A DNA stretch of 64,000 nt, from assembly GCF_004118635.1 (NCBI RefSeq), contig NZ_SDGU01000025.1, positions 1-64,000 on the forward strand, written 5' to 3'. Shown here one piece after another: positions 26,885 through 37,463 of this stretch (position 1 is its first letter; each line of letters opens with the position of its first letter). The stretch is from Chlorobaculum sp. 24CR. GTDB taxonomy: Bacteria > Bacteroidota > Chlorobiia > Chlorobiales > Chlorobiaceae. The notes under the pieces are model-generated. The model did no database searches. It was not told where the DNA came from and saw only the letters and a program-made list of their open reading frames with translations. The position numbers and the translations under genes were made by a program.

Positions 26885-27067
26885 AAAAAAAGTTGCATCG
26901 TATCGCCGTAAATCATTACATTAATCCACTGGATTTGCTTCCGCCGACAGGCGGGGGTTTTCGGGAAATGGCATTATTAAATGCTGAGCCTGTACCGCCA
27001 AACGCAAGTGTGCATCGTGGGTTTATCCCTGTTGTGTTTGGCGGTCTTCCCTTTTTCTGTTCCAGCC

Positions 27068-29824
27068 TCACAGTTCAAGTCCTTTCTGAGCATCTTTTTT
27101 CCCTTTGTAGATCGTTATCGGGTAGCCGCAAATTACCGGTATCATATCGGGCGTGATGGCGTATTTGCTGTCGATCAGCAGGTCGATGCCACTGAAGCTG
27201 CTTCTGCCGGTCACCTTCTGGTTGAGCGTGCGGAAGGTCTTCAATTGCGATGCCGAGCCGAAACTCGCGATATTTTCCGATTCGATTCTCGACAGCCAGC
27301 TTCCATTGCCCCAACTGCCCACGAGCACGATTTTAGCATCGGGATCGATACTCCGGATTGCCGATGCGAGACCGCTCAGCAGGCTCGCGTAAATCGGCAG
27401 TTTCCTGGCTGATTTGTAACGGCGCGCGCGTTTCAGCGCCATTTTTTCCCACTTGACGATATCCTGTATTGTCGGTCGCGTGACCGTGCTTTGCAAAGAG
27501 GCCGGTTTGAAGGTTTTCTGGATCCAGCGATAGACTTTTTCGTCGTAATCTTCGGCGATCATTCGGCAGCCGCTTTCCGTCTTTGCTCCGTCGATCTGCT
27601 CCCAGTTATCGTTCTGGAAGCGGAACATTCCGGCCTCGGTGTAGGCGTAGCGTATCCGGTTGCCCTGCACCCCTTCGAGTTCGATACGGAACCGCTGTCC
27701 CCGGACGCTGCGGATCAGCACGTTGCCGGTTCCGGCAGTGTGGTCGAAGACCGCGCCGAGCGGGAAGGTCTGGTTGAGTTTCGCCACGATGGCGGCGTGA
27801 CCGTACTTTTTCAGGTCGCTCAGCGGGATGGAAACATCGATGAAGCTGCTGCTTCCGAGCAGGTTGCGGCCCTGAATTTCATATTTGCGGATTCTCAGGA
27901 CATAGTTCGTGGCCAGGCGGCTCGCTTCCGCTTCACGAGCCGCCGGAGCTTTGCCGATGGCCTGTTTGCGGTAGTCCCGCATCGTGATGTTGTTGAGGTG
28001 CCGGACGCTGTCGATCCAGGCGTACTGGCACTCGCCGACGGAAATATCGGCGGGCTTGAGCGTTTCGGCGACGCGGTAGGGGAGGGCGAAATCGGCGACA
28101 ATCTCGCTGGCGCCGATTCTTGAGAGCACCGGATTGTACGGGCTGCCGGAGGTCGAACCCGCTTTGTTGCACACCATCACGAAGGTACCGCCCGGCATGA
28201 CGCCGGAGGTGTGTTCGATGCCGGGATGCTTTTTGAGGAACTCCGTCAGGTAGCCCTGCAACTCGTCGTCGTCGAGGTCGTCGGGTGGCGTTTCGGTTTT
28301 CAGCACCAGCACGTCGAAGGGCAGACGGTGCGTGGCGATTTTCTTCTGCAACGCTTCGAGCACCTTGTCGGCGTCGAGGCCGGTGTGCCCTTCGATCCGG
28401 AAAAAGCCGCACTGGTCGAGTGACCAGTTGATCGAATCATCACCGTCGATCCGGGAGCCGCAGTTCAGATCGCTTCGGCCAGCGGCGGTTTTCGCGAAGT
28501 CCCAGGTTTCGGGCAGGGCTGTTTTCGGATCGTTTGGATCGTAATAGCAGGGGATCGCCCGCAGCGATAGCGGGGCATCAGCCGCGCGGCTGGGCGTAAC
28601 CCGGATATTTTCAGCCAGACTTTTCGAGTTGTTGTACGTCGGCAAGTCGAAGCTGGCGACCATCGCCCGGAGCCGGTTGTAGAGCGACTGCACTTCCGCT
28701 CGTTTCGTCTTGAGTTCACCGAGCGCCGGTGAGGGTCGGAAGGAGTGGCGAAAGGCGAGGATACCGGCTTCGGCGGAGGGCGTGTCGCCGGAAGACGGTT
28801 CCAGCTCGCCGAGTTCGAGGTGGCGTGGATAGAGCTGCGATGGCGGATTGCAGAGCGCGGTCAGCTCGAACGCTTTGGCGCGGAACTCGTCATAGGCGTC
28901 GATGAGGTCGTTCAGGAAGTCGTAATGGTACTGGAACGCGGCGGCTCTGTTTCTTGCCGGATTCAGAAAGCCCGATTCGATATTTTTCAGCTCCGTCGCA
29001 AAGTCAAATTCCGGTTTGTCGAGCAGCGGGGCGTAGGCGGTTCTCGTCGCGTCGAGGGCTTCGCCGATGCGCTTGAAAAGCGATTTCTCTGAGCCTTCGA
29101 GCGGATCGATCAGGATTTTCTCGTAAGCCGCGATGATCGACTCCGCATTGGTCAGCGCCGAGGCCGGGATGTCGAAGCGTGGCATTCTTAGATCCGGCAG
29201 GTCGAGCCGGGTGGCGAGGTTCGGGAAAAAGTCGCCTTTGGCATCCGCCTTGTTGATCTCGTCGGCGACCTCTTCATGCAGCGCGTCGAGATAGGCGGTG
29301 GGCACGAGCAGTTTGCGCACGCTGACCGTCACCTTTTTGCCCTTGTCGTCGCATGAGCCGGGCGTACAGGTTTTCAGGCTGGTTTCGAGCAGCTCGACGT
29401 AGAGCACGACCGCCATCTCTTGGGCTTTGGCGGCGTTGATCTCTATGCCTTCGTCATAATGTTCGTGGCTGCTGTCGAGCAGTTCGAGCAGCTTTCCGGC
29501 TCCGTCCACATCGTCGAGGAGCAGCGGCTTGTAGCCGTCCCCGACCTCCAGCGTGCGGTAGCGGTCGGCTTTGAACCCTTCGTCGCCGATGATGACCGGG
29601 TAGCCCTCCGAGGTGACGCCGTAGCCTTTAGAGATCGAAATTCTCGCCTTTCCGCCGCTTTTGGTCACGGAGACCTCCATGCCGCAGACGATGCCGATGC
29701 CGTGCAGCGTGGCCCGCGTGAGGCGCTCCTGTTCGTCGAGCCGGGTGGCGAGGGTGTTGAGGTGGTCGGCGCTCAGCACCTGGTTGACCTCGAAGTACGG
29801 ATAGATGTTGTTGTCGGGAATCAT
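27068..29824 (-). CDS. Large unknown eCIS-locus protein
   Basis: A 918-residue protein with no firm family assignment. The first 90 residues (YPYFEVNQVLSADHLN, LDEQERLTRATLHGIGI, YGVTSEGYPVI) look like a compact domain seen in large proteins of Bacteroidota-type eCIS loci. The middle is long and mostly soluble. The last 90 residues contain LVGSWGNGSW (835) and SGIDLLID (878-885), which recall the nucleotidyltransferase fold but with the first acidic residue missing. Being between baseplate and tape-measure genes, it may be a baseplate-attached or fibre-like component. No fibre repeats, collagen repeats or adhesin domains are seen. Confidence 0.7.
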   Translation of the reverse strand: MIPDNNIYPYFEVNQVLSADHLNTLATRLDEQERLTRATLHGIGIVCGMEVSVTKSGGKARISISKGYGVTSEGYPVIIGDEGFKADRYRTLEVGDGYKPLLLDDVDGAGKLLELLDSSHEHYDEGIEINAAKAQEMAVVLYVELLETSLKTCTPGSCDDKGKKVTVSVRKLLVPTAYLDALHEEVADEINKADAKGDFFPNLATRLDLPDLRMPRFDIPASALTNAESIIAAYEKILIDPLEGSEKSLFKRIGEALDATRTAYAPLLDKPEFDFATELKNIESGFLNPARNRAAAFQYHYDFLNDLIDAYDEFRAKAFELTALCNPPSQLYPRHLELGELEPSSGDTPSAEAGILAFRHSFRPSPALGELKTKRAEVQSLYNRLRAMVASFDLPTYNNSKSLAENIRVTPSRAADAPLSLRAIPCYYDPNDPKTALPETWDFAKTAAGRSDLNCGSRIDGDDSINWSLDQCGFFRIEGHTGLDADKVLEALQKKIATHRLPFDVLVLKTETPPDDLDDDELQGYLTEFLKKHPGIEHTSGVMPGGTFVMVCNKAGSTSGSPYNPVLSRIGASEIVADFALPYRVAETLKPADISVGECQYAWIDSVRHLNNITMRDYRKQAIGKAPAAREAEASRLATNYVLRIRKYEIQGRNLLGSSSFIDVSIPLSDLKKYGHAAIVAKLNQTFPLGAVFDHTAGTGNVLIRSVRGQRFRIELEGVQGNRIRYAYTEAGMFRFQNDNWEQIDGAKTESGCRMIAEDYDEKVYRWIQKTFKPASLQSTVTRPTIQDIVKWEKMALKRARRYKSARKLPIYASLLSGLASAIRSIDPDAKIVLVGSWGNGSWLSRIESENIASFGSASQLKTFRTLNQKVTGRSSFSGIDLLIDSKYAITPDMIPVICGYPITIYKGKKDAQKGLEL

Positions 29825-29866
29825 GACAAGCTGTTGTTTAAGCGATTGATATCCTTGTTGCGCCAG

Positions 29867-32800
29867 TTACCCGCCGAGTATCGTGCTGTCGAGCCGTACC
29901 GGGTTGACGTCGTTGCCGTCAACGCAGTCGTGCAGCGTCGCGGGCGGGTAGATGCTGGTCAGTCTGGCGTGCATCGTGACGACCTCCAGAAGCAGGAGGC
30001 TTTCGTGTACGCGCGGGGCGTAGAGTTCGATGAAAAGCACTTTCAGCTCCGCCCGCTCCGCCGCCGACAGGGATGAGCTGTCGAAAGGCTCGTAGTCGAG
30101 CGCCTCTTCGAAAATCTCCGCGACAACGCTTTTCGGGTCATTCACGGCGTCGCCTGCGGCGGCCAGCTCGCGCATTGCTCGGTCGAACAAATCGCCGAAC
30201 TGTTCGATCGCCTGCCGGGCGGTTTGCGCCGGGTCGAGCCTTGAGCCGATCATGCCGCGCATCGTCTCCTGCACCCGCGAAACGAATCCGGCAGGCTTCC
30301 ACTCCCTCCGCTGCCTCTCCGGAAGCGCGGCGAGCCATGCGTCCCAGGCATCCTTGAAGCGCTTGTAAATATACCAGCGGTCATCCTCGACGACCTCCGC
30401 GAAGTGCTCCGACATCATATCGTAGATGGTCGAGCCGATAACGTCGTAGTTGCTGACGCCGCCGTAGATGTTCGACAACGGATCGAGTTCGGCGACGAAG
30501 AGTTCGCGGAGCGCCGCCGGGCGGTCGCTGTCTTCGGTTGTCCGGTACTGCTCCGACTTCATCCATGCGCTGAACGATTCGAGGGCGGCATTGTGAATCA
30601 GGTCGGCTCCGTTCAAGGCGTTTTTTTGGGGTGGGCGCGCGTTTCTTGCGTTCCGGCCCTCTTCGCGCAGGTAGTCGGTTAGTGGAACGGTCAGCTTTTC
30701 GCGGTAGGTCGAGTCGTAATCGTGATTGTCCACCCAGCAGATTTTGCCGAGGATGTGGGCTGGCAGCTCCTGCCGGATGGTGCGTTCGACCGAGCGGCGC
30801 AGCTCGATATTTTTGTCGAACGGCGCGAGCCAGCCGGGCATCACCACGGTGAGCTGGAAGGAGTAGGGATCGGCCTCGCCACACGCGCCGCACGGCAGTT
30901 TGCCGAGGCACACCTCCATCAGGGCGTCACCGGGGAAGCGCGGCCTGAAGAGCAGATGCTCCACGATGATGATTTTTTGCGCCGTTTCGGGCGCGAGACC
31001 GGCCAGCAGCGCAATCCTGCGTTTCAGCACGGCCTCGTTGTCTGGCCTCAGCGCCGTGGCCGCCGTGTTCAGCCCTTTGGCGCGGTTCCGGCTCAGTTCG
31101 GGAAGCGCGGTGAGGAAAGCGAGCTTGTCGGCAATCAGCGTCTCGGCCGGTTTGTTCTTGCCGTCGTAGTCGGTGACTTGCAGGGCGTAGTCGCTGAAGC
31201 GTTCGCCGAACCGGGCCATCAGGTGGTCGAGGAAGCGCCCGCGCCGCTCCTGCATGGTGGTGGCGGTTTCAGCCATTTCGAGCAGCGCTGCTTCGTCGAG
31301 CTCCTCTTTCAGAATGTCCGTGACCCCGCCAATGAGTTCTTCGTTTTTCAGGCTCTGGACGAACATGGTTTGCTGCACTGCCGGGTCGAGCGAAAAGAGG
31401 TGGCGCGCGCCCGCCAGTTGCGAGAAGGCGTTGGCGAGCAGTTGCTCGAAAACCATCAGGTAGCCCTTGAGCTGTTTGACTTGCGCCCGCCGCTCCGCCG
31501 TGGCCGGTTCGCGCACGCCGTCCGGGCCTGCGCCGTAGCACTCCGGCAACGAGTACTGCACCGGAACGTAGCGCTCCGGATCGCGGTAGCGCCCAGTCGG
31601 CACCGGCAGGTCGAGCGAACCGGAGTTTTGCGCTTTGAGCCGCTCCGTCTGGCCCCGGAGTTGTGCGAGCGTGTCGCTCACCTCCGCGAAGTCGGCGACG
31701 AACGGCAGGTCGTTTTTGAAAAAGAGGAAGGCCGAGTTATCGACCGAAAGCAGCGGCAGGCAGTTCTCGCTGATTTCGAGCGTCCATTCGGCGCTGATTC
31801 TCTTTTCGTCAACGCCCCGCCCGATGTCGGCCACGCCGCCGACCGGGTTGCCGGCGGTGTCGTACCGGGTCAGCCGGAGGCTCCTGACCGCCACGATTCC
31901 CTCGATCTCCACAATTTCGTTGATGATGTCGGAGGTGCGGAGCGTCTTGCGGAGTCGCGCCTTTTCGAGTTCCCCCTGTTTGAGGAAGCCGTGCGTCAGC
32001 ATCGGGCCTTCAAAAATATCCTCGACCGCCATCTTCTCTTTCAGCAGCTCGTCGAGCGAGTGGAAGGGGAGCGGCGGATTGAAGTAGTTTTCGATGGCAA
32101 AAAGCATCGTAGCGAACACCTGCTCGATGTCGGCCTCCGGTTCGAGGAGGATGTCCGCGCAGATCGCCACCTCTTCGGTTCGCACCGGCTCGATGCAGCA
32201 GAACTCTTCGCACAGGTTCCGGTGCGCCCGGAGCAGTGCGGCGGCCTCGGCGGTGATGCGCTGCACGGCGGCGGATTTCAGCAAAAACGGCTCGGCCACG
32301 ACCTTCGCCAGCTCGGCGCTGTCGAAATCCGAAAAAGTCCAGGCGTCGCCGTAACCCTTCAGCTCCGACGTGGAGCCGTAGAGCCTGACCGGCACAGCCG
32401 GGAGATCGAGCGTTATAACCTCCGCCGCCTCGTCCGCATCCTTGGAATCTTTGTCGAACACTATTTCGATATCGGCCAGATAGCTCTGCTTCCGTTCGCC
32501 CTCGGCGATGTTTGTCAGTTCGACGCTGGTCAGGGCGTGCAGCAGCTTGCCGCTGCTATCGACGTACTTCGACACCTCGCCCAGTCTGGCGGTTGACCAT
32601 TCGGGCATCCGGAACTCCACCGTGACCTCCAGCGCCTCTTTGCCCGATATTTTGTCCGATATTTTGATCGCGAAGGCGTGGCGGATTTTTCGGTCGTTCA
32701 GATCGCCGAGTTCCGGATCGTTCTCGAATTGCAGGAACACATCGCGGATGCCCTGCGGCGAGACGGCGTCCAGCTCGAAGGTCTGCGCGCCCGACGGCAT

Positions 32801-33229
32801 GAAGCTCAGGTAGTCATGCTTGCAGTCGGCGTACCAAGCGCTTTCGCACGCTCCTTTCCGGGTCGCGATCCACGCCTTGCTGATTCCTTCGTGATCGATG
32901 AGCAGGCGACGGAAATCGTCCGCCGTGAGCGGATTGACCGTCAGAATCTCTCTGGCCGTGAAGAAGGGCTGGATGGCGTAATCCGAGCCGTCGCCCGGCG
33001 GATTTTGCAACAGGTCGGTGATATCCCACCCGATCCGGTAGCCGAGGTCGGTGATGGCGTAACAGAGCGCTTCGAGCATGGTGACGCCCGGATCGTGACT
33101 GTTGTAGTCCGTCCACCACCGGTGGCTCATCTCTTCGATGAGTTCGATGCCCTTGCGGCGCAGGGCGGTGAACTCCTGATCCGGCTCGCGCCGAGGCTCT
33201 TTCTGTATGGTTCCGGTCGTTACAGCCAT
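29867..33229 (-). CDS. eCIS baseplate protein (Pvc12-like)
   Basis: A 1120-residue baseplate wedge protein. Its N terminus holds the characteristic YNSHDPGVTMLE at residues 42-53, found in large baseplate proteins of PVC/Afp-type particles, followed by AITDLGYRIGW. The rest is long and lacks membrane segments. It lies 36 bases after the other large baseplate gene, the usual Pvc11-Pvc12 pair order. It would form the wedge around the spike together with gp25 and the 1246-residue protein. Confidence 0.85.
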   Translation of the reverse strand: MAVTTGTIQKEPRREPDQEFTALRRKGIELIEEMSHRWWTDYNSHDPGVTMLEALCYAITDLGYRIGWDITDLLQNPPGDGSDYAIQPFFTAREILTVNPLTADDFRRLLIDHEGISKAWIATRKGACESAWYADCKHDYLSFMPSGAQTFELDAVSPQGIRDVFLQFENDPELGDLNDRKIRHAFAIKISDKISGKEALEVTVEFRMPEWSTARLGEVSKYVDSSGKLLHALTSVELTNIAEGERKQSYLADIEIVFDKDSKDADEAAEVITLDLPAVPVRLYGSTSELKGYGDAWTFSDFDSAELAKVVAEPFLLKSAAVQRITAEAAALLRAHRNLCEEFCCIEPVRTEEVAICADILLEPEADIEQVFATMLFAIENYFNPPLPFHSLDELLKEKMAVEDIFEGPMLTHGFLKQGELEKARLRKTLRTSDIINEIVEIEGIVAVRSLRLTRYDTAGNPVGGVADIGRGVDEKRISAEWTLEISENCLPLLSVDNSAFLFFKNDLPFVADFAEVSDTLAQLRGQTERLKAQNSGSLDLPVPTGRYRDPERYVPVQYSLPECYGAGPDGVREPATAERRAQVKQLKGYLMVFEQLLANAFSQLAGARHLFSLDPAVQQTMFVQSLKNEELIGGVTDILKEELDEAALLEMAETATTMQERRGRFLDHLMARFGERFSDYALQVTDYDGKNKPAETLIADKLAFLTALPELSRNRAKGLNTAATALRPDNEAVLKRRIALLAGLAPETAQKIIIVEHLLFRPRFPGDALMEVCLGKLPCGACGEADPYSFQLTVVMPGWLAPFDKNIELRRSVERTIRQELPAHILGKICWVDNHDYDSTYREKLTVPLTDYLREEGRNARNARPPQKNALNGADLIHNAALESFSAWMKSEQYRTTEDSDRPAALRELFVAELDPLSNIYGGVSNYDVIGSTIYDMMSEHFAEVVEDDRWYIYKRFKDAWDAWLAALPERQRREWKPAGFVSRVQETMRGMIGSRLDPAQTARQAIEQFGDLFDRAMRELAAAGDAVNDPKSVVAEIFEEALDYEPFDSSSLSAAERAELKVLFIELYAPRVHESLLLLEVVTMHARLTSIYPPATLHDCVDGNDVNPVRLDSTILGG

Positions 33230-33265
33230 GTCGGAAATTCTTTTTTCGTCACGGTTTATCGTTGG

Positions 33266-36200
33266 TTATCCTTCGGAGTCTCCGGAGATCGGCGTGATCG
33301 TGTGCCCCGAAGCCTCCGCCGATACGAGGATCGAAAGCGGCAGGGAGGCCGAGGCTTCGTCAAGGTCACTGCTCGTCTTGCCGTTGCCGTCGGTGTGGAA
33401 CATCCTGAACCCCGTGACGTAGTCAACATAGGCGCGCTCCTCGACGAAATCGATCAGCGAGGATTTGTGGATGCTGCCGCCGAACGCGATGTCCATCCCC
33501 TCCTCAAAGGCCCAGGGTGAGAGGAACTTCACCAGCTCCTGCTGCAACTGCCCGATGGAAAAAGCCTCATCGACGCCTTGCCGGAAGCGGACGCTGAATT
33601 CGGTGCTGACCGTCTCGAACACCGGATTTTCGACGTGCAGGACGACCATCTCCGAAGCGTGCTTTTCAAGCCGGGCTTTAATCAGGTCGAGCTCGCCGAG
33701 GCTGGTGCAGGGGCGCAGCGGATCGATGGCGTTGTTGTTGCGCAGGTTCGGCACCGCCACGATGGTGACATGTCCGGGCGCGAGTTCGCGGTAAATGCCG
33801 ACGCCGGTTTCGCCAGGTTCGTAGCGGGTGTGGTTCAGGCACTTGACCTTGTAGATCTGCGGGAAGGCTTCGAGCACCAGCCGTTCGTAATCCCACATCG
33901 TGATGGCGCGGTTCCGGTGGCGCAGCCGCTCGCTGACTCTGGTGCGGAAGGCGGTTTCATCCTCGGCCTTCCGCCCGCCGAAGCTGGCGTAGGGCTGGGT
34001 GATCTTTTTGATCGACGCATCGGGCGTGACCGTTTTTTTGACGGTCTGTGCCGCGAGCTGACCGGCGGACTCTCCGGCGGAGTCGCCGCCGGTGACGCGC
34101 GTCGCTCTGGCGGCTTGCGTTGCGACGCCGATGATTTTGCAGACCGCCTCCGGCGTCTGTTTGACCGTCGCCCGCAGCCAGTGCAGCTCTTCAGCGCCGG
34201 GAAGCGAGTCGCCACTCGTGGCCGACGAGGGCACGGCGAAGCGGATGATGCCGGAACGGGTGAGTTGGGCCGTGTCGTCCGACAGCTCGGAGGTCTCGAA
34301 ATCGACCCATTCGTTCGAGCCGAGCCAGCTCCAGGCGACATGCTTTTCCGGCTTCGAGACCGTCGGCGAGGCGCTGCCCTCGGCGAGCTGGAAGAGCACC
34401 GAGAGGTTCCGGCCCGGCGTGAAGCCGTGGATGCCGATGTAGAGTTCGCCCTCGTTGCTGAACGGGTAGAAGAGGGGCGATTTTTTGCCCGGCTTCATCG
34501 CTTTGCAGCCGAACGGCGCGAGCTGGTAGAGGGCCGCATCCGAAAGCCGCGTGGAGGCGGTGTAGCTCAGCGTCAGCGATTCGATCACCGGCGTGTAGGG
34601 TTCGACCGGCAGGCACTTCGAGAAGGTTTCGACAAACTGCTGGGTGAAGTTCTTCGGATTTTTCGGCTCTTTCCGTCCATCTTTCCAGACATAGAGGTCA
34701 TGGCGCTCCTTCTTCCAGAGGGTCATGCAGTCATCGACCAGCTCGTCGTCATTTGCCGCGACGCGCATCATATACCGGCTCAAGGTGAGCGGGTAGAGCT
34801 TGTGGCCGAAATCGCCGTCGAGCGTCAGTTTCATGAAGCCGCTGCGGCTGTCGAGCGTGTAGCGTGTCGTATCGAAGTGCGTATCCGTCAACGCCTGCGC
34901 GGGCAGGGTGGTTTTCGATTCCGGAAACGCAACCTCGGCATACTTCCAACTGAAAAGCTTCTGGTTTTCGAGGTCGTTTTTCTCCGGCCACGAACCCTGT
35001 TTGAGGAAGGCGAAATCGGCCTTTGGATAAAATTCGTTGACCCAGTCAAAGTCGATGTCGCCTCTCCAGAAGGGAAGGCCTTTCCAGACGATGCGCAACT
35101 GGAAGCGGGCGCCCTTTTTCTGGAACAGCTCGTCGGAGCCGACCAGCAGCCAGTCGCCGCTTTCGGGCGTCGCGCCGAATGGCTGGAATGGCTTGTCGGT
35201 CTTGAGGCCGCCGAACTTGTTCGAGACCGCGAGGCTTTTCAGGCCGTTGCCGTCCGGCTGGTTGCCGCTGCCGTAGCCGACGCTGATGTCGAGCTTCGAT
35301 CTGGCGGCGTCGAGCCGCAGCTCCTGAAGCGTCGAAAGCGACAGGCTTTTGGCCGACCCCTGCTTGAGCACCGCCTTGAGCATCGGCAGCGTCGCCGGAA
35401 GCGCGTTGCCCGGCTCGGCCTCCGTCATCGGTTCGACCGCGGGTTGCGCTCCGTCGAAGGTGAGCGGAATTCTGACCTTTTTCGAGAGCGTCGCCGACGC
35501 CGACACCTTGGCCGTGTCGAGCGTGGCCTGCACCCACTTCTTTCCGGTCGAGAGGTAAAAGTCGAAGCTGTTGCAGAACGCGGATTGCAAAACCTCGCCT
35601 CCGCTGAACTCAAGGGTGAGCGTGATTTCGCGGTTCCCCTCCCGGAGCAGCAGGTAGTTCGAGGCGATGGCGAAGCCGACTTCGGCGAGGCTGGTCACGC
35701 CGGTGTCGTTCAGGAACGGATGCCACTGGCCGTCGGTCGCGGTGATTTCGCCGCCGATGCCGTCGCCGGAGTTAATCTCCGGCCAGGCGTAGAGGCGGGG
35801 TTTGTCGTCGCTCAGCGAGTGGCGCACGGCCCGCATCGCCTCGATGGTGGCCCGGTTGGCGACCAGCTCCTCGTCGAGCGCGTACTCGACGGTCTGACCC
35901 GCTTCGTCCTTGCCCTTGAAGAGGGTTCCGGCTTCGAGTCGGGCGCTCTCCCTGTTTTTGACCAGCTCGAAGAGCAGATGAACCCGGTCAGGCTCGGAGG
36001 CGTTCGGCGCGAGTTTGAGCACCTGTTTGTAGTAAAAATCGAGATGGCGTCCGGTCAGCGTGTTCAGGTGGCGGCGCGACAGCTCCATCAGCTCCACGAA
36101 GGCGAGATAGAGCGCGTAGTGCGGCTGGTGGTCGTCGCGCCCGGTGAGCAGCTCCGGCAGGGCGGCTTTGGCGTCGGCAACGATGCGGGCGTAGGCTTTC

Positions 36201-37006
36201 AGGAAAAGATCGAGCTGCGAGGTGAAGAGGTTGTGCCTCGCCAGCCGACTCCAGGCGTCGAGGCCGGTCAGCGTGGCGTAGAGCGATTCGTTCGCCTCGA
36301 TGGCGTCGAAGTACGTTCTCCAGTCCGTAGCCGCGCCGATGATCCACTCTTTCGAGAGACCCGCCGAGCAGATCGCCTCGAACGGCTCCGGAGCCGCTTC
36401 GAAAATGACAAGCTCGCTGTCCGGCGTCGTCTTTGCGACGATCTCGCTACCCGCCTCCGTCTCGTTTTCGATGAAGCCGAGAGCGACGCCAGCCTTGAAG
36501 GCGGCGACGAGTTTTCCGAAGGCCGGGGCGAGGCGGCTCACGATCAGGTTCTGCAAGGTCGCCTTGAGCTTGACGGCGGGATCGAGGTCGTCCTTGAGCT
36601 GGTCGAGCTGTCGCGCGAGCGTGCCGATGTCGCTGAAAAGCCAGCCGAGCGCGATTTTCTGTTCCACGTCCGACGCAAAGCCGCCATCGTTCTTCAGAAT
36701 GTCGAGCAGCTCCTTGACGCGCTTGCGGTACAGATCGACCTTTTCGATGGCCACGCAGGCGACCCGGACGGCGGGGTCGTCGCTGAAAAAGCGCGTCCAG
36801 TCGTCGATCTCGGCGTTGTTCAGGTCGTAGTAGCGCACCGAGGCTGCGTAGTTCCGGGCAAAGGCGATGAGCGATTCCGGCGTCCGCCCGTCGATGGGCG
36901 CGCTCGACGGATCGAGCGCGGCGGGGAAGCGCTGCTTCCGGCTCGTGCCGTCACGCCTGAGCCTGTTCGGATCCGTTTGCATCGTGCACTTTTTGCCGTC
37001 GGCCAT
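33266..37006 (-). CDS. eCIS baseplate J-like protein (Pvc11-like)
   Basis: A 1246-residue protein whose C-terminal quarter carries the gpJ/gp47-like baseplate signature: RLRHRNRAITMWDYERLVLE, then FPQIYKVKC, and later FSIGQLQQELVKFLSPW. This is the core wedge domain shared with phage P2 gpJ and T4 gp6. The N-terminal 900 residues are the large extension typical of eCIS versions. It starts three bases after the gp25-like gene, so the two are translated together. Confidence in the baseplate role is high; exact correspondence to Pvc11 rather than Pvc12 is by order. Confidence 0.85.
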   Translation of the reverse strand: MADGKKCTMQTDPNRLRRDGTSRKQRFPAALDPSSAPIDGRTPESLIAFARNYAASVRYYDLNNAEIDDWTRFFSDDPAVRVACVAIEKVDLYRKRVKELLDILKNDGGFASDVEQKIALGWLFSDIGTLARQLDQLKDDLDPAVKLKATLQNLIVSRLAPAFGKLVAAFKAGVALGFIENETEAGSEIVAKTTPDSELVIFEAAPEPFEAICSAGLSKEWIIGAATDWRTYFDAIEANESLYATLTGLDAWSRLARHNLFTSQLDLFLKAYARIVADAKAALPELLTGRDDHQPHYALYLAFVELMELSRRHLNTLTGRHLDFYYKQVLKLAPNASEPDRVHLLFELVKNRESARLEAGTLFKGKDEAGQTVEYALDEELVANRATIEAMRAVRHSLSDDKPRLYAWPEINSGDGIGGEITATDGQWHPFLNDTGVTSLAEVGFAIASNYLLLREGNREITLTLEFSGGEVLQSAFCNSFDFYLSTGKKWVQATLDTAKVSASATLSKKVRIPLTFDGAQPAVEPMTEAEPGNALPATLPMLKAVLKQGSAKSLSLSTLQELRLDAARSKLDISVGYGSGNQPDGNGLKSLAVSNKFGGLKTDKPFQPFGATPESGDWLLVGSDELFQKKGARFQLRIVWKGLPFWRGDIDFDWVNEFYPKADFAFLKQGSWPEKNDLENQKLFSWKYAEVAFPESKTTLPAQALTDTHFDTTRYTLDSRSGFMKLTLDGDFGHKLYPLTLSRYMMRVAANDDELVDDCMTLWKKERHDLYVWKDGRKEPKNPKNFTQQFVETFSKCLPVEPYTPVIESLTLSYTASTRLSDAALYQLAPFGCKAMKPGKKSPLFYPFSNEGELYIGIHGFTPGRNLSVLFQLAEGSASPTVSKPEKHVAWSWLGSNEWVDFETSELSDDTAQLTRSGIIRFAVPSSATSGDSLPGAEELHWLRATVKQTPEAVCKIIGVATQAARATRVTGGDSAGESAGQLAAQTVKKTVTPDASIKKITQPYASFGGRKAEDETAFRTRVSERLRHRNRAITMWDYERLVLEAFPQIYKVKCLNHTRYEPGETGVGIYRELAPGHVTIVAVPNLRNNNAIDPLRPCTSLGELDLIKARLEKHASEMVVLHVENPVFETVSTEFSVRFRQGVDEAFSIGQLQQELVKFLSPWAFEEGMDIAFGGSIHKSSLIDFVEERAYVDYVTGFRMFHTDGNGKTSSDLDEASASLPLSILVSAEASGHTITPISGDSEG

Positions 37007-37009
37007 GCT

Positions 37010-37450
37010 TCAGTTCTCCCCCAAAGGATTGACGGTTATTGCCATGTCGATGTCGGTGCCCTCCTGGATGTAGAACGGATAAACCATGTTGAAACGCGAA
37101 TTTGTGGTCTTGACCGTGTAATCGATGCTGATGAGCAGAATGCCTTCGTTCTCGTCGCTTTTTTCAATCGAGACCTTTTCGAGCCGGATGCGCGGTTCGT
37201 GGTAGAGAATGGCCGATTCGATTTTGTCGGCGACGAGGGTTTTGATGCGCGTGTCGAGGCTTTCGTAGATCAGCTCGTCGAGGTTGCAGCCGTACCACGG
37301 CATCATGACCCGCTCGCCCTGCGTCGTGCCGAGCAGCACCGCAAGGCTCGACGCGATGTCCGCCTCGTCTTCGAGCATCCGCGCGCCCGGCAGGTTCCGG
37401 TCGAACACCGGCGGAAAAGCCCAGCCACGTCCAAGAAAAGGGTACTGCAT
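37010..37450 (-). CDS. gp25-like baseplate protein
   Basis: A 146-residue GPW/gp25-family protein (Pvc9-like). The typical start YPFLGRGWAFPP, the central LLGTTQGERVMMPWYGCNL and the following DTRIKTLVADKIESAI match the family well. In contractile particles it forms part of the inner baseplate and starts sheath polymerisation. The 119 bases before it hold two repeats or hairpins, an unusual interruption in this otherwise tightly packed operon. Confidence 0.92.
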   Translation of the reverse strand: MQYPFLGRGWAFPPVFDRNLPGARMLEDEADIASSLAVLLGTTQGERVMMPWYGCNLDELIYESLDTRIKTLVADKIESAILYHEPRIRLEKVSIEKSDENEGILLISIDYTVKTTNSRFNMVYPFYIQEGTDIDMAITVNPLGEN

Positions 37451-37463
37451 GTTAGGAAAGAGT

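Noticed and set aside
30722-32596. 624-codon plus-strand frame opposite a baseplate gene
   Set aside because: Shadow of the minus-strand baseplate gene, no motif and no ribosome-binding site.
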